A stretch of DNA of 64,000 nucleotides from a bacterium (lineage in GTDB: Bacteria > Sysuimicrobiota > Sysuimicrobiia > Sysuimicrobiales > Segetimicrobiaceae), in NCBI GenBank assembly GCA_035307765.1, contig DATGHU010000040.1:34983-98982 (forward strand), read 5' to 3'. The position numbers were made by a program, and so were the translations under genes. The notes under the pieces were generated by a model. It ran no database searches. It was not told the origin of the DNA and saw only the letters and a list, made by a program, of their open reading frames with translations. Numbering within the stretch: the first letter of the stretch is position 1; every line of letters starts with the position of its first letter. Shown here in pieces: positions 55,501-62,805 of the stretch.

Positions 55501-56135
55501 TTGTTGTCGCCGCCGTTCCCGCCAGTGCCTAGCCCGCGGCCGGTTCCGTTCGTGGAGCCGCCGTTCCCGCCCGCCCCGCCGTTGCCCCCGCTCCCGGCCG
55601 AGCCGCGATACCCGCTGCCGCTACCCGTCGTCCCGTCGTTACTGCTTCCAGCGTTCCCCCCGTTCCCCCCGGTGCCGCCGTTCCCGTTCTGGTTCCCGCC
55701 CATGCCCGTCGCGCTTGCACCCCCGCCACTGCCGGACCCGTTCGTGTTGAAGTTACCGCCGTGGCCCCCTGTACTTGCCCCACTTCCGTTGCCGTCGTCG
55801 TCCCCACCGGTCCCGCCATCTCCCCCGTTGCCGCCATTCCCGGCCGTCGGGCCGGAATTTTGGCTGCCTCCGTTGCCGCCGACGCCTCCACCGCCCCCGC
55901 TGCCATTGTTGTTCCCGCCAGTGCCCGCCGCAGTTGCCCCAGAAGATGTCGATTGGTCGTCAAATGAACCGTTCGCGCCGGGCACCCCCGTGCCACCCCC
56001 GCCACCATTGGCGGCATGAACGGCTGGCGCCATCAGGCCAATGTAAGATAGGGAGACCGTGATCGACAAGAACACTGTCACGAGGAAGTAGAGCGGACAC
56101 CGCGCGCTGAAACTCGACCGGCTCGTTCCCACCAC
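52563..56135 (-). CDS. Secreted Gly/Asn-rich repeat protein (about 1190 residues)
   Basis: 1190 residues from GTG 56135, whose AGAAGGGGG ribosome site is directly upstream; an in-frame ATG at 56225 would add 30 residues with no good ribosome site. A signal peptide (about 1-42, core LYFLVTVFLSITVSLSYIGL, cleavage near VHA-A) precedes about 1150 residues made almost only of Gly, Asn, Ser, Thr and Ala. Two superrepeats are evident: about 85 residues in the N-terminal two-thirds and 61 in the C-terminal third, each built on GGNGGNGG blocks. Nothing is charged or hydrophobic enough for an ordinary domain. It resembles PE-PGRS-like or polyglycine-II-type surface proteins in style; function unknown. 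Confidence 0.85.
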   Translation of the reverse strand: MVGTSRSSFSARCPLYFLVTVFLSITVSLSYIGLMAPAVHAANGGGGGTGVPGANGSFDDQSTSSGATAAGTGGNNNGSGGGGGVGGNGGSQNSGPTAGNGGNGGDGGTGGDDDGNGSGASTGGHGGNFNTNGSGSGGGASATGMGGNQNGNGGTGGNGGNAGSSNDGTTGSGSGYRGSAGSGGNGGAGGNGGSTNGTGRGLGTGGNGGDNNTNSSGNGGAGAGTATAGGNNGNGGNGGSGGNGGSANSAATGSGQSGGFPVGTESDAGSGFGGGSGGSGSFGNGNASGIGVGGAGGNENTGNSGSGGAGTGTAKGGSNNGNGGKGGNGGNGGSSNSAQSSDVQQGQYSEADAGNGFRGGNGGSAGDVNGTGNPGNVGSGTGGRGGDENVSNSGHGGTGTATSTGGSNNGNGGNGGNNGGGGNSNTSHSGVNSTTDAGDSYRAAGGSDGFAPSGGNGGTHNGNGTGSGTGGNGGNENVNNSGNGGNGTGTGTGGNNNGNGGNGGNTGHGGNSNTASADTIGNSSFANAEAGNSQRSGVAGNGGNNNGNGIGTGIGGSGGNENGTNSGNGGNGIGIGTGGNNNGNGGNGGNSGSGGSSNSATATGTGGSFANAIAGNGGSGGAGGTGGGTNGDGIGTGTGGSGGNEKLNNSGNGGNGTGTGTGGNSNGNGGNGGNGGTGGNSNIADAVGNSVAGSGRGSGGGAGGSGGNNNGNGTGINGTGTGGSSNGNGGAGGNGGDGGNNNTASAVNSAGGAFAGNGAFGGGSGGSGGSNNGNGTGTNGTGSGGSNNGNGAAGGNGGNGGNNNVGSDSNASNPLGGSGAGQGRVGGSGGSGGSNNGNGTGLNGGTGTGGNNNGNGGAGGNGGNGGNSNTVASVAAPGGAGAGNGGNGGAQGPAGGNGGSNNGNGTGTNGTGTGGSNNGNGGTAGNDGNGGNNNTSIANNSPLSGGAGAGQGRNGGNGGNGGNNNGSGTGTNGTGTGGTNNGNGGAGGNGGAGGNGNTASTGTSPNGAGAGQGGGGGSGGNGGNDNGNGTGTNGMGTGGSNNGDGGTGGNGGNGGNGNTANAGDSLNGVGAGKGGPGGNGGAGGDGNGNGTGIKGTGTGGNDNGNGGNAGNGGNGGSGNSGGGNGGGGGNGGDGGSGNGNGSGSGGTGAGGSHNGNGGSGSNGGTGGNNNSGGGGNGGHGGSGGHGGGNN
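52600..55950 (-). repeat. Coding tandem repeats within the Gly/Asn-rich gene
   Basis: The C-terminal units are 61 codons long, starting at NGTGTGG (for example NGTGTGGTNNGNGG and NGMGTGGSNNGDGG). Upstream units are about 85 codons and include an extra GGSGGNENxxNSGNGGNG block. Each has a variable tract of 15-20 residues (for instance NTASADTIGNSS) between the invariant Gly/Asn parts. Copies differ at many positions, so they are old. Confidence 0.7.
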
Positions 56136-56570
56136 CCACCCCCTTCTCAGAGAAGCCCAGAACCCACCTGTGGAGCCCGGGACACGCCTCGATCCGAAGA
56201 GCGGGGAATCAATCCATTGGTGCATGCGACTCTTTTCGATCTCTACTGACTACGCCAAGCAGCGCGATTCCTTTGGCAGTCTTAATACCATTCTGGGGGT
56301 TCAAATGAGGCGGGTCTGCACCGGAATTAGAACCAGGACAGTATCTTATCCGGTAGGGGTGGCTCGATCGATGCCAAGGCCTGACGGCTTAGAGACATCG
56401 GGAGAGCGCGCATATTCCGGCACGCCACCTCCACATCGATGCAAGTCGGCGATGAGTGAGCGCCTAAAGCCATCGCGGTCCCCATGACCTCCCCCCAAGG
56501 GTATCAATTTCTGCGCGGCCCGAGGTGAACCGCCCGCAGGCGAGAGCGGCGTTAAGGTCGAGGTGGGGCG
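56136..56570. other. Intergenic region between the Gly/Asn repeat gene and the second importer
   Basis: 435 bases. It carries the promoter of the leftward repeat gene, but no confident -35/-10 was found. A rightward frame here overlaps the repeat gene start and lacks support. Confidence 0.45.
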
Positions 56571-57551
56571 TTAAAGGGTGCGGGTGGGGTCCAGAGCGTC
56601 CCGGAGGCCGTCACCGACGTAGTTTACGGACAGGACCGTGAGGCAGATCATTAGCCCGGGGAAGAGGGCCATGTGGGGGGCGAGTTCCAGGTAGTTCTGG
56701 GCGTCGTAGAGGAGACGCCCCCAGGTGGGGACGTCCGGCGGAAATCCGAGCCCCAGGAACGACAGCGTCGACTCCGCGATGATCGCCGAACCGACGGACA
56801 GGGTCGCGGAGACGATCACGGGGCTGAGGACGTTCGGCAGGATGTGGCGAAAGATCTGCCCCCCCGGCCCGACGCCGATGCATCGGGCGGCCTCCACAAA
56901 CTCCCGCTCCTTGATCGACAGGAACCCCGCCCGGATCAGGCGGGCGGTGTGCATCCAGTTCAGCCCGCCGATCACGCCGACGATCAACCAGAAGATCCCG
57001 AGCTGGGGCCCAAGGCGCCTGGCCAGCGAGTCACGGAAGAGGTAGATGACCAGCAGGAGCAGCGGCAGCTGCGGCAGCGAGATGAACACGTCGGTGATGC
57101 GCATCAGGATCATGTCCGTCGTGCGCCCGAAGAATCCCGAGATCGCCCCCACCATGGTGCCGAGCGTCACCGACATCAGCATCGCGGCGATCCCCACGGC
57201 GATCGAAATCCGGCCGCCGTAGAGCACCCGGGCGAGCATATCCTGCCCCAGATCATTGGTCCCGAACGGGTGGACCCCCGACGGCGGCGCCATCGAGGCC
57301 CGGAAGTCGATCGTGTTGATCCCGACGTGGTAAATCACCGGACCGACCAGCGTCGCCGCGGTGAAGAAGAGAAACGCCCCCGCCCCGACCATGGCCAGCC
57401 GATGGCGCCGGAACCGGCGCCATGCGTCCCCCCACAACGACCGGGTGTACCGGCGGCCGGCGACAACCGGGCTGGCCGGACCCCGTATCGCGGCGGCGCC
57501 GTCCGGCAACACCGGCAGGTCGGGGAGGGATTCCGGCCGGGTGCTAGCCAT
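56571..57551 (-). CDS. Peptide-type ABC importer permease (DppC/OppC family), second importer
   Basis: 326 residues with a long N-terminal tail (about 1-45) before the first helix. GTNDLGQDMLARVLYGGRIS is the DppC signature and the EAA loop is EAARCIGVGPGGQIFRHILPN. The C-terminus (LFPGLMICLTVLSVNYVGD) matches the remnant at 22624-22737. It overlaps the upstream permease by 8 bases. Last gene of the second importer operon. Confidence 0.93.
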   Translation of the reverse strand: MASTRPESLPDLPVLPDGAAAIRGPASPVVAGRRYTRSLWGDAWRRFRRHRLAMVGAGAFLFFTAATLVGPVIYHVGINTIDFRASMAPPSGVHPFGTNDLGQDMLARVLYGGRISIAVGIAAMLMSVTLGTMVGAISGFFGRTTDMILMRITDVFISLPQLPLLLLVIYLFRDSLARRLGPQLGIFWLIVGVIGGLNWMHTARLIRAGFLSIKEREFVEAARCIGVGPGGQIFRHILPNVLSPVIVSATLSVGSAIIAESTLSFLGLGFPPDVPTWGRLLYDAQNYLELAPHMALFPGLMICLTVLSVNYVGDGLRDALDPTRTL

Positions 57552-58488
57552 ACTTGATCCGGGGATCGAGCAGGCCGTAGACGACGTCGGCGACGAGGTT
57601 GAAGATGACCACGAGGATGGCGTAGAGGAATGTGATCGCCATCACGACCGGGGTGTCGCTGTTCTGGATCGACGCGATCAGCAGCGACCCGATCCCTGGC
57701 ACCCGGAAGATCTGCTCGGTCACCACCGCTCCCGTGAACACCGCCGGCAGCCCCAGGGCCAAGAGCGTCACCACCGGGATCAGCCCGTTGCGCAGGACGT
57801 GCCGCACGATCACCCCGCGCTCGCGAAGCCCCTTCGCCCGGGCGGTGCGCACGTAGTCCTGCCGGACGTTGTCCAGCATCGATGACCGTACAAAGCGCAT
57901 CAGCCCCGCCGCCTGGAATAGTGCCAGGACCGCCACCGGCATGATCGCCTGCTTGATCATCCCCACCGGGCCGGTGACCTGTACGTTGTAGATGAACGGC
58001 AGCCAGTGCAGCCGGACGCTGAAGATGATGATCAGCAGGACTCCGGTGAAGAACGTCGGCAGCGAGAACCCGATGAACGCGCCGGTCGTCGCGACCTGGT
58101 CGAAAAGCGAGTACTGCTTCACCGCCGACAACACCCCGATCGGGATCGCGATCAGGATCGCAGCGAGGTACGCGGCGCCGATCACCCACAGGTCGGTGGG
58201 CAGCCGCTGGAGGATCAAGCGGCTCGCCTCGACGTGGCTGGCAAACGAGTACCCCCAGTTGCCTCGGAGAAACGCGGTCGCCCACTTCGCGTACCGGATC
58301 GGAATCGGCTCATCCAGCCCCATCTGGTGCAGGATGTTGAGCCGGACCTCCGGCGGGATGTCCGGGTTGGCCGCGAACTGCCCCAACGGGTCCCCGGGGG
58401 CGAGCGCGAGGATCCCAAACACCACCATGCTGATCAGGATCAGCGTGGGGATTGACGTCACGAGCCGGCGGCTAATGTAGGCGGTCAT
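57544..58488 (-). CDS. Peptide-type ABC importer permease (DppB/OppB family), second importer
   Basis: 314 residues from ATG 58488 (MTAYISRRLVTSIPTLILIS) with GAGGT 9 bases upstream; the longer open frame is antisense noise. LAPGDPLGQF is the DppB opening, and the EAA loop is TARAKGLRERGVIVRHVLRN. It follows the binding-protein gene by 35 bases and overlaps the DppC-type gene. No ATPase gene is present. Confidence 0.93.
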   Translation of the reverse strand: MTAYISRRLVTSIPTLILISMVVFGILALAPGDPLGQFAANPDIPPEVRLNILHQMGLDEPIPIRYAKWATAFLRGNWGYSFASHVEASRLILQRLPTDLWVIGAAYLAAILIAIPIGVLSAVKQYSLFDQVATTGAFIGFSLPTFFTGVLLIIIFSVRLHWLPFIYNVQVTGPVGMIKQAIMPVAVLALFQAAGLMRFVRSSMLDNVRQDYVRTARAKGLRERGVIVRHVLRNGLIPVVTLLALGLPAVFTGAVVTEQIFRVPGIGSLLIASIQNSDTPVVMAITFLYAILVVIFNLVADVVYGLLDPRIKYG

Positions 58489-58523
58489 CGTGGCGACCTC
58501 GCAGGCCCCCGCGAGTGGGTGCC

Positions 58524-60326
58524 TTAGCCGACGCGCCTCCAGTCGGCGATGTTCCACGTCTGGCTGTCGAACGGGGTCATGTTCGGGCCGACGTCCAGCG
58601 TCTTCGCCCGCGCCGAGACGTCTTTGCGGTCGATGATCGGCAGCGAAACGCCCTGCCCCACCACCAGGTCGTTCATCTTGATCCACAACTCGTCGTTCTT
58701 CTTAGGGTCGAGCTCGACGAGGCCCTTCTCGTAGAGCTGATTGTAGTCTTTGTTGACCCAGCGGCAGATGTTTTGCCCCGACCAGTTGTTCTCTTTCTGG
58801 GGGATGTCCTTCGCCGGATCCCCGCTGTAGAACCGCGCCATGTACGTGGCGGGGAACGGGGATCCGAACGTGGCCGTGTGCATCTCCGTGTCGGTGTAGA
58901 AGTGAGACAGGGTGTCGTTGTTGCCGGGCATGCTGCCGAAGTACACCGCCGCGTCCACCGCCTTCAGGGTCACCCGGATGCCGAGCTTCTCCCACCCTGC
59001 CTTGACGACCTCCTGCTCCTTCTGCCGGAGGCTGTTGACGCTCGTGGCGTAGGTCAGCTCGAGCTTGACCCCGTTCTTCTGCCGGACGCCGTCGGACCCG
59101 CGCTGCCATCCCGCCTCGTCCAGCAACTGGTTGGCCTTGGCGAGGTCGAAGATCACCTTGGTGTCCTTCGAGTTGACCCGCGTGGGGGTCGTCAGCACGT
59201 TCGCGGTCGACTCCCCCGTCTGGCCGTAGAGCTGCTTGGCGATCGTCTCGCGGTCGATCCCCAGGCTCATCGCCTGCCGAACCTTCGCATCCGTCAGGAA
59301 GGGGTGCGGCCCCCGAAGCGAGGAGCGCTGCCCGTCAACCTCCTTCGTGGGATCGCTCTGGTTGCAGTAGATCTGCTCGACGCCGCCGCCGCCGACCGCG
59401 AGGATGGCCCCTTTGGCCCCCTGCGCCATCTGCTGGAGCACCGGCCACTCCACTTGGAGGTTCCAGGCGTAGTCGTACTCCCCGGTCTCCAGCACGGCGC
59501 GGGCGGCCGAGACCGCGTCGCCGCCGCCCTTGATCTGCACCTGGTCGAACACGGGCTTGGCGGGATCCCGGTAGTATTCGTTGATCGAGTAGACGACAAG
59601 ATCCCCAGGCCGGAAGGTCTCCACCTTGTAGGGCCCGGTGCCAAACGACTTCGTGTTGAACGGGGCGTTGCGCGAGTTGCTGCCGATGTAGGCGTCCAGC
59701 GCGTGCTGGGGCAGAATTTGGCCGTTCGACCCCACAAACGGCAGGTACCACGCCGGCGTGGGGTGCTTGAAGGTGATCTTGACCGTGTAGGGATCGAGCG
59801 GTTCGACCCTCTCCACGTCCTGATAATAGGCGTAGCTGATCGCGCCCGTCTCCTTGTGGTTGACGAACTGGAAGGTGAACACGACGTCATCCGCCGTGAA
59901 CGGCCGGCCGTCGGCCCAGCGGACGCCGCGCTTGAGCGTGTAGGTCACGGTCTTCCCGTCGGCGGAGAGCCCGCCGTTGGCCCGGGTCGGCACGCTGGCG
60001 GCCAACACCGGCCGGAACACCCCGGCCTCGTCCACGGTCAGGAGCGGCTCGGTGCAGACGTGGGAGGCATGGGCGTCCTTCACCCCCACGGCGAGGTGCG
60101 CGTTCAGGATCGTCGGGGCCTGCCAGTACAAGAGTTTCAGGAGTCCGCTTCCTCCCCGCTTGGCCGGCGCGGCGGCGCGGGCGGGCCGAAGCCCCGCCGC
60201 CGAAAGCGCCGAGGCGATGGCGGTCGACCCGAGTCCGGCCGCCGCCAGGCGGGAGATCACCTCGCGTCTGGAGAGCCGACCGCTTCCCCCCCTCGCCAGG
60301 ATCCCGCGCGCCTCACGCGTCGCCAT
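58524..60326 (-). CDS. Peptide-type ABC substrate-binding protein (SBP family 5), twin copy 1
   Basis: 600 residues. A Tat-like N-terminus contains GRLSRREVISRLAAAGLGS (S-R-R-x-V/I), with a helix and cleavage near ARA-A. The body follows family 5: VRWADGRPFTADDVVFTFQF, GTGPYKVETFRPGDL, KVRQAMSLGIDRETIAKQ and WNLQVEWPVLQ. It is very similar to the next gene, 30 bases away. The peptide-like substrate is unknown. Confidence 0.93.
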   Translation of the reverse strand: MATREARGILARGGSGRLSRREVISRLAAAGLGSTAIASALSAAGLRPARAAAPAKRGGSGLLKLLYWQAPTILNAHLAVGVKDAHASHVCTEPLLTVDEAGVFRPVLAASVPTRANGGLSADGKTVTYTLKRGVRWADGRPFTADDVVFTFQFVNHKETGAISYAYYQDVERVEPLDPYTVKITFKHPTPAWYLPFVGSNGQILPQHALDAYIGSNSRNAPFNTKSFGTGPYKVETFRPGDLVVYSINEYYRDPAKPVFDQVQIKGGGDAVSAARAVLETGEYDYAWNLQVEWPVLQQMAQGAKGAILAVGGGGVEQIYCNQSDPTKEVDGQRSSLRGPHPFLTDAKVRQAMSLGIDRETIAKQLYGQTGESTANVLTTPTRVNSKDTKVIFDLAKANQLLDEAGWQRGSDGVRQKNGVKLELTYATSVNSLRQKEQEVVKAGWEKLGIRVTLKAVDAAVYFGSMPGNNDTLSHFYTDTEMHTATFGSPFPATYMARFYSGDPAKDIPQKENNWSGQNICRWVNKDYNQLYEKGLVELDPKKNDELWIKMNDLVVGQGVSLPIIDRKDVSARAKTLDVGPNMTPFDSQTWNIADWRRVG

Positions 60327-60356
60327 CGCCGGCCCCCCTATCCCCTGCCGCCCGCC

Positions 60357-62153
60357 CTATGCCTTGCGCACCCAGTCGGCGATGTTCCGAGTTTCACTGT
60401 CGAACGGGCTCATGTTCGCCCCCACCTCCAATGTCGTGGAGCGGGCGGAGACGAACTTCCGATCGATGAGCGGGAGCGACACGCCTTGCGCGACCACGAT
60501 GTCGTTCATCTTGATCCAGAGGGCGTCGTTCTTCTTCGGGTCCAGCTCGGACTGGGCGGTATCAAAGAGCTGGTTGTACTCCTTGTCCACCCAGCGGCAG
60601 ATGTCGAGGCCGGCCCAGTTGTTCTCCTTCTGCGCAATGTCCTTCGCCGGTTCGCCGCTGTAGAACCGGGCCATATACTGGTTGGGGAACGGGGAAGTGA
60701 AGGTGGAGGTGAACATCTCCACGTCCCGGTAGAAGTGGGCGTAGGTATCGTTGTTCCCCGGCGAGCTGCTGAAGAACACCCCCGCGTCCACCGACTGCAG
60801 GGTGGTGACGACGCCGAGCTTGCCCCACCCCGCCTTGACGATCTCCTGCTCCTTCTGCCGCAGCGTGTTGACGCTGGTGACGTAGGTCATCTGCATCTTC
60901 ACGCCGCCCTTTTGCCGGGTGCCGTCGCCCCCGCGCTGCCATCCCGCCTCGTCGAGCATCTGGTTGGCCTTGGCGATGTCGTACACCATCTTTGTATTCT
61001 TCGAGCTCAGCGAAGCGGGGGTGGTGAGGATGTTGGCGGTTCCATCCCCCTCCTCCCCGTAGAGCTGCTTGGCGATCGTGTCCCGGTCCAGGGCGAGGCC
61101 CAGCGCCTGCCGCACCTTCACATCGGCGAGGAATGGGTGCGGAGCCTTCGCCGAGGAGCGCTGGCCGTCGACCTCTTTGGTGGGATCGGACGTGTTGCAG
61201 TAGATCTGCTCGACCCCCGAGCCCCGTTCGGTGAACACCACACCCTTCCCGCCCTTGGTCATGGCCTCCAGCACCGGCCACTCCACCTGCAAGTTCCAGG
61301 CGTAGTCGTACTCGCCCGTCTCCAGCACCGCGCGCGCCGCCGACACCGCATCCCCGCCGCCCTTGATCTGCACCTGCGAAAACGCGGGTTTGTTGGGGTC
61401 GCGATAGTTCTCGTTGATCGAGTAGACCACCAGATCGCCCGGCCGGAAGGTGTCCACCTTGTAGGGCCCGGTCCCGAAGGACTTCAGGTTGAACGGGGCG
61501 TTGCGGGCGTTGTTGCCGACGTACGCGTCGAGGGCGTGGCGGGGAATGATCATCCCCTGCTCACCCACAAACGGCACGAACCAGGCCGGGGTCGCCGTCT
61601 TGAACGTGATCTTGACCGTGGCGGGATTGAGCGCCTCCACCTTCGCGACGTTGACGTAGGTCCCGTAGGTGGTCGCCGCGGTTTCCTTGTTCGACACGAA
61701 CTGGTAGGTGAACACCACATCGTCCGCGGTGAACGGGCGGCCGTCCGCCCACTTCACCCCCGGCTTCAGTTTGTAGGTAACCGACTTCCCGTCGGCCGCC
61801 ACACCGCCGTTGGCGCGGGACGGCACCTCGGCCGCCAGCACCGGGGTGAAGGCGCCGGCGGCGTTCACGGTCAAGAGCGGCTCCATGCAGACGCGGGAGG
61901 CGTGAAAGTCTTTGGTCCCCTGCGCCAGGTGAGGGTTGACGATCGTCGGCGCCTGCCAGTAGAGCAGCTTGATCACGCCGCTGTCCCCCCGCTTGCCCGC
62001 CGCCCGAGCGGGCTGGAGCCCGGCAGCGGCCAGCGTAGAGGCGATCGCGCTCGACCCGAGCCCGAGCATGGCCAAGCGGACGATCACCTCGCGGCGGGAA
62101 AGGCGCCCCGTCGCCCCCAGCGTCATGACGTGATGAATCTCATCCTTTCGCAT
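60357..62153 (-). CDS. Peptide-type ABC substrate-binding protein (SBP family 5), twin copy 2
   Basis: 598 residues from ATG 62153 (MRKDEIHHVM), which has GGGAGGG upstream. The Tat-like signal is GRLSRREVIVRLAMLGLGS. The same motifs recur as in twin 1: VKWADGRPFTADDVVFTYQF, GTGPYKVDTFRPGDL, KVRQALGLALDRDTIAKQ and WNLQVEWPVLE. The two differ in loops around the binding cleft, so they may accept different ligands while sharing one permease pair. A duplication arranged head to tail. Confidence 0.93.
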   Translation of the reverse strand: MRKDEIHHVMTLGATGRLSRREVIVRLAMLGLGSSAIASTLAAAGLQPARAAGKRGDSGVIKLLYWQAPTIVNPHLAQGTKDFHASRVCMEPLLTVNAAGAFTPVLAAEVPSRANGGVAADGKSVTYKLKPGVKWADGRPFTADDVVFTYQFVSNKETAATTYGTYVNVAKVEALNPATVKITFKTATPAWFVPFVGEQGMIIPRHALDAYVGNNARNAPFNLKSFGTGPYKVDTFRPGDLVVYSINENYRDPNKPAFSQVQIKGGGDAVSAARAVLETGEYDYAWNLQVEWPVLEAMTKGGKGVVFTERGSGVEQIYCNTSDPTKEVDGQRSSAKAPHPFLADVKVRQALGLALDRDTIAKQLYGEEGDGTANILTTPASLSSKNTKMVYDIAKANQMLDEAGWQRGGDGTRQKGGVKMQMTYVTSVNTLRQKEQEIVKAGWGKLGVVTTLQSVDAGVFFSSSPGNNDTYAHFYRDVEMFTSTFTSPFPNQYMARFYSGEPAKDIAQKENNWAGLDICRWVDKEYNQLFDTAQSELDPKKNDALWIKMNDIVVAQGVSLPLIDRKFVSARSTTLEVGANMSPFDSETRNIADWVRKA

Positions 62154-62316
62154 CCCGCACCCTCCCCATGGTCCGGTGTGATGATAACGGCGCATCGAAG
62201 TGGCGCAGACCGGCCAGAAACAGGACCCCCTTTCGTCATATCCGCGGGAACTCCCTCCGCGGGGAGGCCGCGGTCTCCTCCCTATGATATTCCTACGGGT
62301 GCGGAGCGACCGGCGT

Positions 62317-62745
62317 TCACCCCGACGGGGACGAGGCGGGCTCCCCCGGGTCGGGCGCGGGATACGGCACGACGCTCTCCTGTTCGTTGGGATCGGTGCG
62401 GGCCAACACGGCGGTGCAGACCTCGGTCTCGCTGGGATTGTACGGGAGATGGGGCATGTTCGCCGGAATGTACAGCAGTTGGCCGGCCCGCACCGTCAGA
62501 TGCTGCCGCAGGCCCTCGCCGAACCACATCGCCGCCTCGCCGGAGAGCACGTAGATGGCGGTCTCGTGACGTTCGTGCGCATGCGGTTTGGCCCGAGCGC
62601 GCGGCGGGATGGTGACGAGATGCATGCAGAGCCCGGAGGAACCCACGCTCTCGGCCGAGATCCCGGCGAAGTAGTCGAGATCTTGCTTCCCGTGAAAGGT
62701 CGCATCCGGAGAAATGACGGTGCACGTCGCCCGCGGAGCCGGCAT
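62317..62745 (-). CDS. Cupin-domain protein
   Basis: 142 residues from ATG 62745 with GAGGGGG upstream. A single cupin barrel: motif 1 PHAHERHETAIYVLSGEAAMWFGEG (His, His and Glu metal ligands) and motif 2 PANMPHLPYNPSETEV (His). The C-terminus is a Pro-rich tail. It could be a small metalloenzyme or a sensor. It lies upstream of the twin binding proteins on the same strand, 163 bases away, and just downstream of the edge gene. Confidence 0.88.
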   Translation of the reverse strand: MPAPRATCTVISPDATFHGKQDLDYFAGISAESVGSSGLCMHLVTIPPRARAKPHAHERHETAIYVLSGEAAMWFGEGLRQHLTVRAGQLLYIPANMPHLPYNPSETEVCTAVLARTDPNEQESVVPYPAPDPGEPASSPSG

Positions 62746-62805
62746 GGGGGCCACCCCCTCTCCCCGGGTGAGTACGCCGCGGGGGCTGCCCCGACCTCCG
62801 GGTCT

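Noticed and set aside
52563..56135. CRISPR array as an explanation for the repeats
   Set aside because: The repeats are coding, of variable length and lack uniform spacers or cas genes.
58515..62615. A 1366-codon open frame on the + strand across the binding-protein genes
   Set aside because: It is antisense to two clearly coding SBP genes. Its Arg/His/Val-rich sequence has no domain, as expected from high-GC codon bias.
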